Shown in pieces: positions 4,739 to 5,471 of a DNA stretch of 5,471 nt. Numbering within the stretch: position 1 is the stretch's first letter; every line of letters begins with the position of its first letter. Below the pieces are notes generated by a model. It saw only the letters and a program-made list of their open reading frames with translations, searched no databases and was not told the origin of the DNA. The stretch is from an uncultured bacterium (GTDB lineage Bacteria; Bacillota; Clostridia; Oscillospirales; Oscillospiraceae). The stretch is taken from positions 1-5,471 of the forward strand of contig CASEKM010000151.1 in assembly GCA_949288405.1 (NCBI GenBank), given 5' to 3'. A program made the position numbers and the translations under genes.

Positions 4739-5236
4739 TCATCCGTTGCCCGCCCTGCGGTACTGCATCTCCCGTACCGGCATTCCGCCAATCTCATCAT
4801 CTATGTAGCTTCCGCTGGGACGGAACCCCATGCGCTCATAGAAGGCCCTGGCTCGCCGATTTCCCTCCAGCACCCACAAAAAGAGGTCCTGGTAGCCCAT
4901 GGCCTCCAACTGTTCCACTAAAGCGGAAAACAGCAGCCTCCCGTAGCCTTTTCCCCAGTATTCCGGCAAAAGATAGAGGGAAACGATCTCTCCCCAGCCC
5001 GATAATTCCGGAAACCGGCTGGCACAGCAGCTGGCGGTGCCAACGATTTTTTCTCCATCCAGCAGGAGCAGAGACTCCTGACCTGCCTGTTCCAGATAGG
5101 GGACCCATTTCCCTGTCGGGATGGCATCCAGATAGGTCTGGGGCAGCAGCCCGCGATACGCCCCGCGCCAACTCTCCTCATATACCCGGCTGACGGCAAA
5201 GAGATCGTCGCCGTTACGAAGTTTTCTGATTTCCAT
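4739..5236 (-). CDS. GNAT-family N-acetyltransferase
   Basis: This 165-residue single-domain protein is normal length for a GNAT that transfers an acetyl group from acetyl-CoA to an amine. The N-terminal region IRKLRNGDDLFAVSRVYEESWRGAYRGLLP is typical of small-molecule/protein acetyltransferases of the RimI-like superfamily. Motif A runs at about 83-102, with the pyrophosphate loop WGKGYGR at 94-100 (the usual Arg/Gln before G-x-G-x-G is Trp/Tyr here). The C-terminal motif B is N126-RRARAFYERMGF. The acceptor substrate cannot be inferred. ATG 5236 is 8 nt after AGGAG (complement of 5245-5249). The upstream GyrI-like gene ends 12 nt before it, its stop overlapping the ribosome binding site, so they form an operon. 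Third codon positions look somewhat less GC-rich than in the genes to the left, a weak hint of separate origin. No intrinsic terminator is seen after the stop. Confidence 0.9.
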   Translation of the reverse strand: MEIRKLRNGDDLFAVSRVYEESWRGAYRGLLPQTYLDAIPTGKWVPYLEQAGQESLLLLDGEKIVGTASCCASRFPELSGWGEIVSLYLLPEYWGKGYGRLLFSALVEQLEAMGYQDLFLWVLEGNRRARAFYERMGFRPSGSYIDDEIGGMPVREMQYRRAGNG

Positions 5237-5248
5237 GGTAGTTTCTCC

Positions 5249-5471
5249 TCACTCTGTTCGCCTGATGGGCTGCCGGATGACGGTCTTCAGCTTCTCCGGC
5301 TTGGTCCGCCGCACGTCGCTCAGATAGATCTCATGGTGGAACCGGCCCTGGCTGAAATCCAGCTCACAGCCCTGTGCCCGGGCGTATTCCTCCATGGCCG
5401 CCACGGTGGCGGGCTCATCATCATAGGGGCCGATGTGCATGCACTGGACGCACAGCCCCTCCTCCCAGGGG
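5249..5471 (-). CDS. GyrI-like small-molecule-binding domain protein, C-terminal fragment
   Basis: The frame is open to the right edge of the window, so 73 C-terminal residues are visible and the start lies outside. It reads PWEEGLCVQCMHIGPYDDEPAT, then RFHHEIYLSDVRRT and KLKTVIRQPI. The E-G-x-C-V-Q-x-x-H-x-GPYDDEP and HHEIYLSD-RRT-PEK-KT-IR-P pattern matches stand-alone GyrI-like proteins (Pfam GyrI-like family), which share the ligand-binding fold of BmrR/SbmC effector domains. Some members bind or hydrolyse small toxic molecules; the conserved Glu and Tyr in this region are candidate ligand contacts, by family analogy. The methionine at 5440 is internal. The protein is the upstream partner of the GNAT gene in one operon, with a 12-nt gap. 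Confidence 0.85.
   Translation of the reverse strand, partial: PWEEGLCVQCMHIGPYDDEPATVAAMEEYARAQGCELDFSQGRFHHEIYLSDVRRTKPEKLKTVIRQPIRRTE

Noticed and set aside
4546..4800. Minus-strand open frame of 84 codons whose end overlaps the SRPBCC start
   Set aside because: Only its last 21 codons, from ATG 4611 with the strong ribosome binding site, are meaningful, and they are the broken N-terminus of the SRPBCC gene. The upstream part is non-coding intergenic sequence plus GNAT 3' shadow.
4328..4921. Plus-strand open frame of 197 codons over the SRPBCC and GNAT region
   Set aside because: It is antisense to conserved minus-strand coding sequence and shows no domain of its own.
1..5471. CRISPR array, tRNA/rRNA, insertion sequence ends or prophage attachment site
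   Set aside because: No regularly spaced repeats, no cloverleaf-like tRNA sequence, no transposase or integrase reading frame, and no direct repeats flanking a block were seen on either strand.

Overview
The window looks like chromosomal DNA from a GC-rich Firmicute, probably a gut Clostridia/Oscillospirales-type bacterium. This is inferred from strong AGGAGG-type ribosome binding sites before almost every gene, short Firmicute-style spacings, intrinsic terminators, TATACT-type promoters, and the protein families present. It was not tested by any search.

Layout. Positions 1-255 (+) hold the 3' end of a PhoH/YbeZ-type ATPase gene, closed by a perfect 13-bp stem that can terminate in both directions. 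Convergent to it (341-2044, -) is a large predicted ABC-class ATPase of the COG3044/MRB1590 type. It is divergent from a MerR-family regulator with a C-terminal TipAS drug-binding domain (2206-2967, +). The 160-bp intergenic region carries two back-to-back promoters. The regulator's promoter has the 19-bp spacer typical of MerR-controlled promoters, and an 18-bp perfect palindrome sits at the predicted transcript start of the ATPase gene. A strong terminator follows the regulator.

The rest is on the minus strand. From right to left there is the 3' part of a GyrI-like ligand-binding protein (running off the right edge), a GNAT acetyltransferase 12 nt downstream of it, an SRPBCC-fold gene broken near its start by a 2-nt frameshift, then a TIGR04076-type small protein and a short-chain dehydrogenase/reductase 12 nt apart that form a two-gene operon with its own extended -10 promoter.

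The most noteworthy points are these. The TipAS-type regulator has an internal ATG with its own good ribosome binding site exactly between the DNA-binding half and the ligand-binding half, matching the TipAL/TipAS arrangement of Streptomyces. The regulator has a likely autoregulated 19-bp-spacer promoter. The SRPBCC frame is broken. The SDR has Gly where the catalytic-tetrad Asn normally sits. Two promoters are each followed directly by a GC-rich palindrome. I see no CRISPR array, tRNA, rRNA, insertion sequence or phage gene, and no clear multi-gene defence system. No gene-free stretch exceeds 300 bases.
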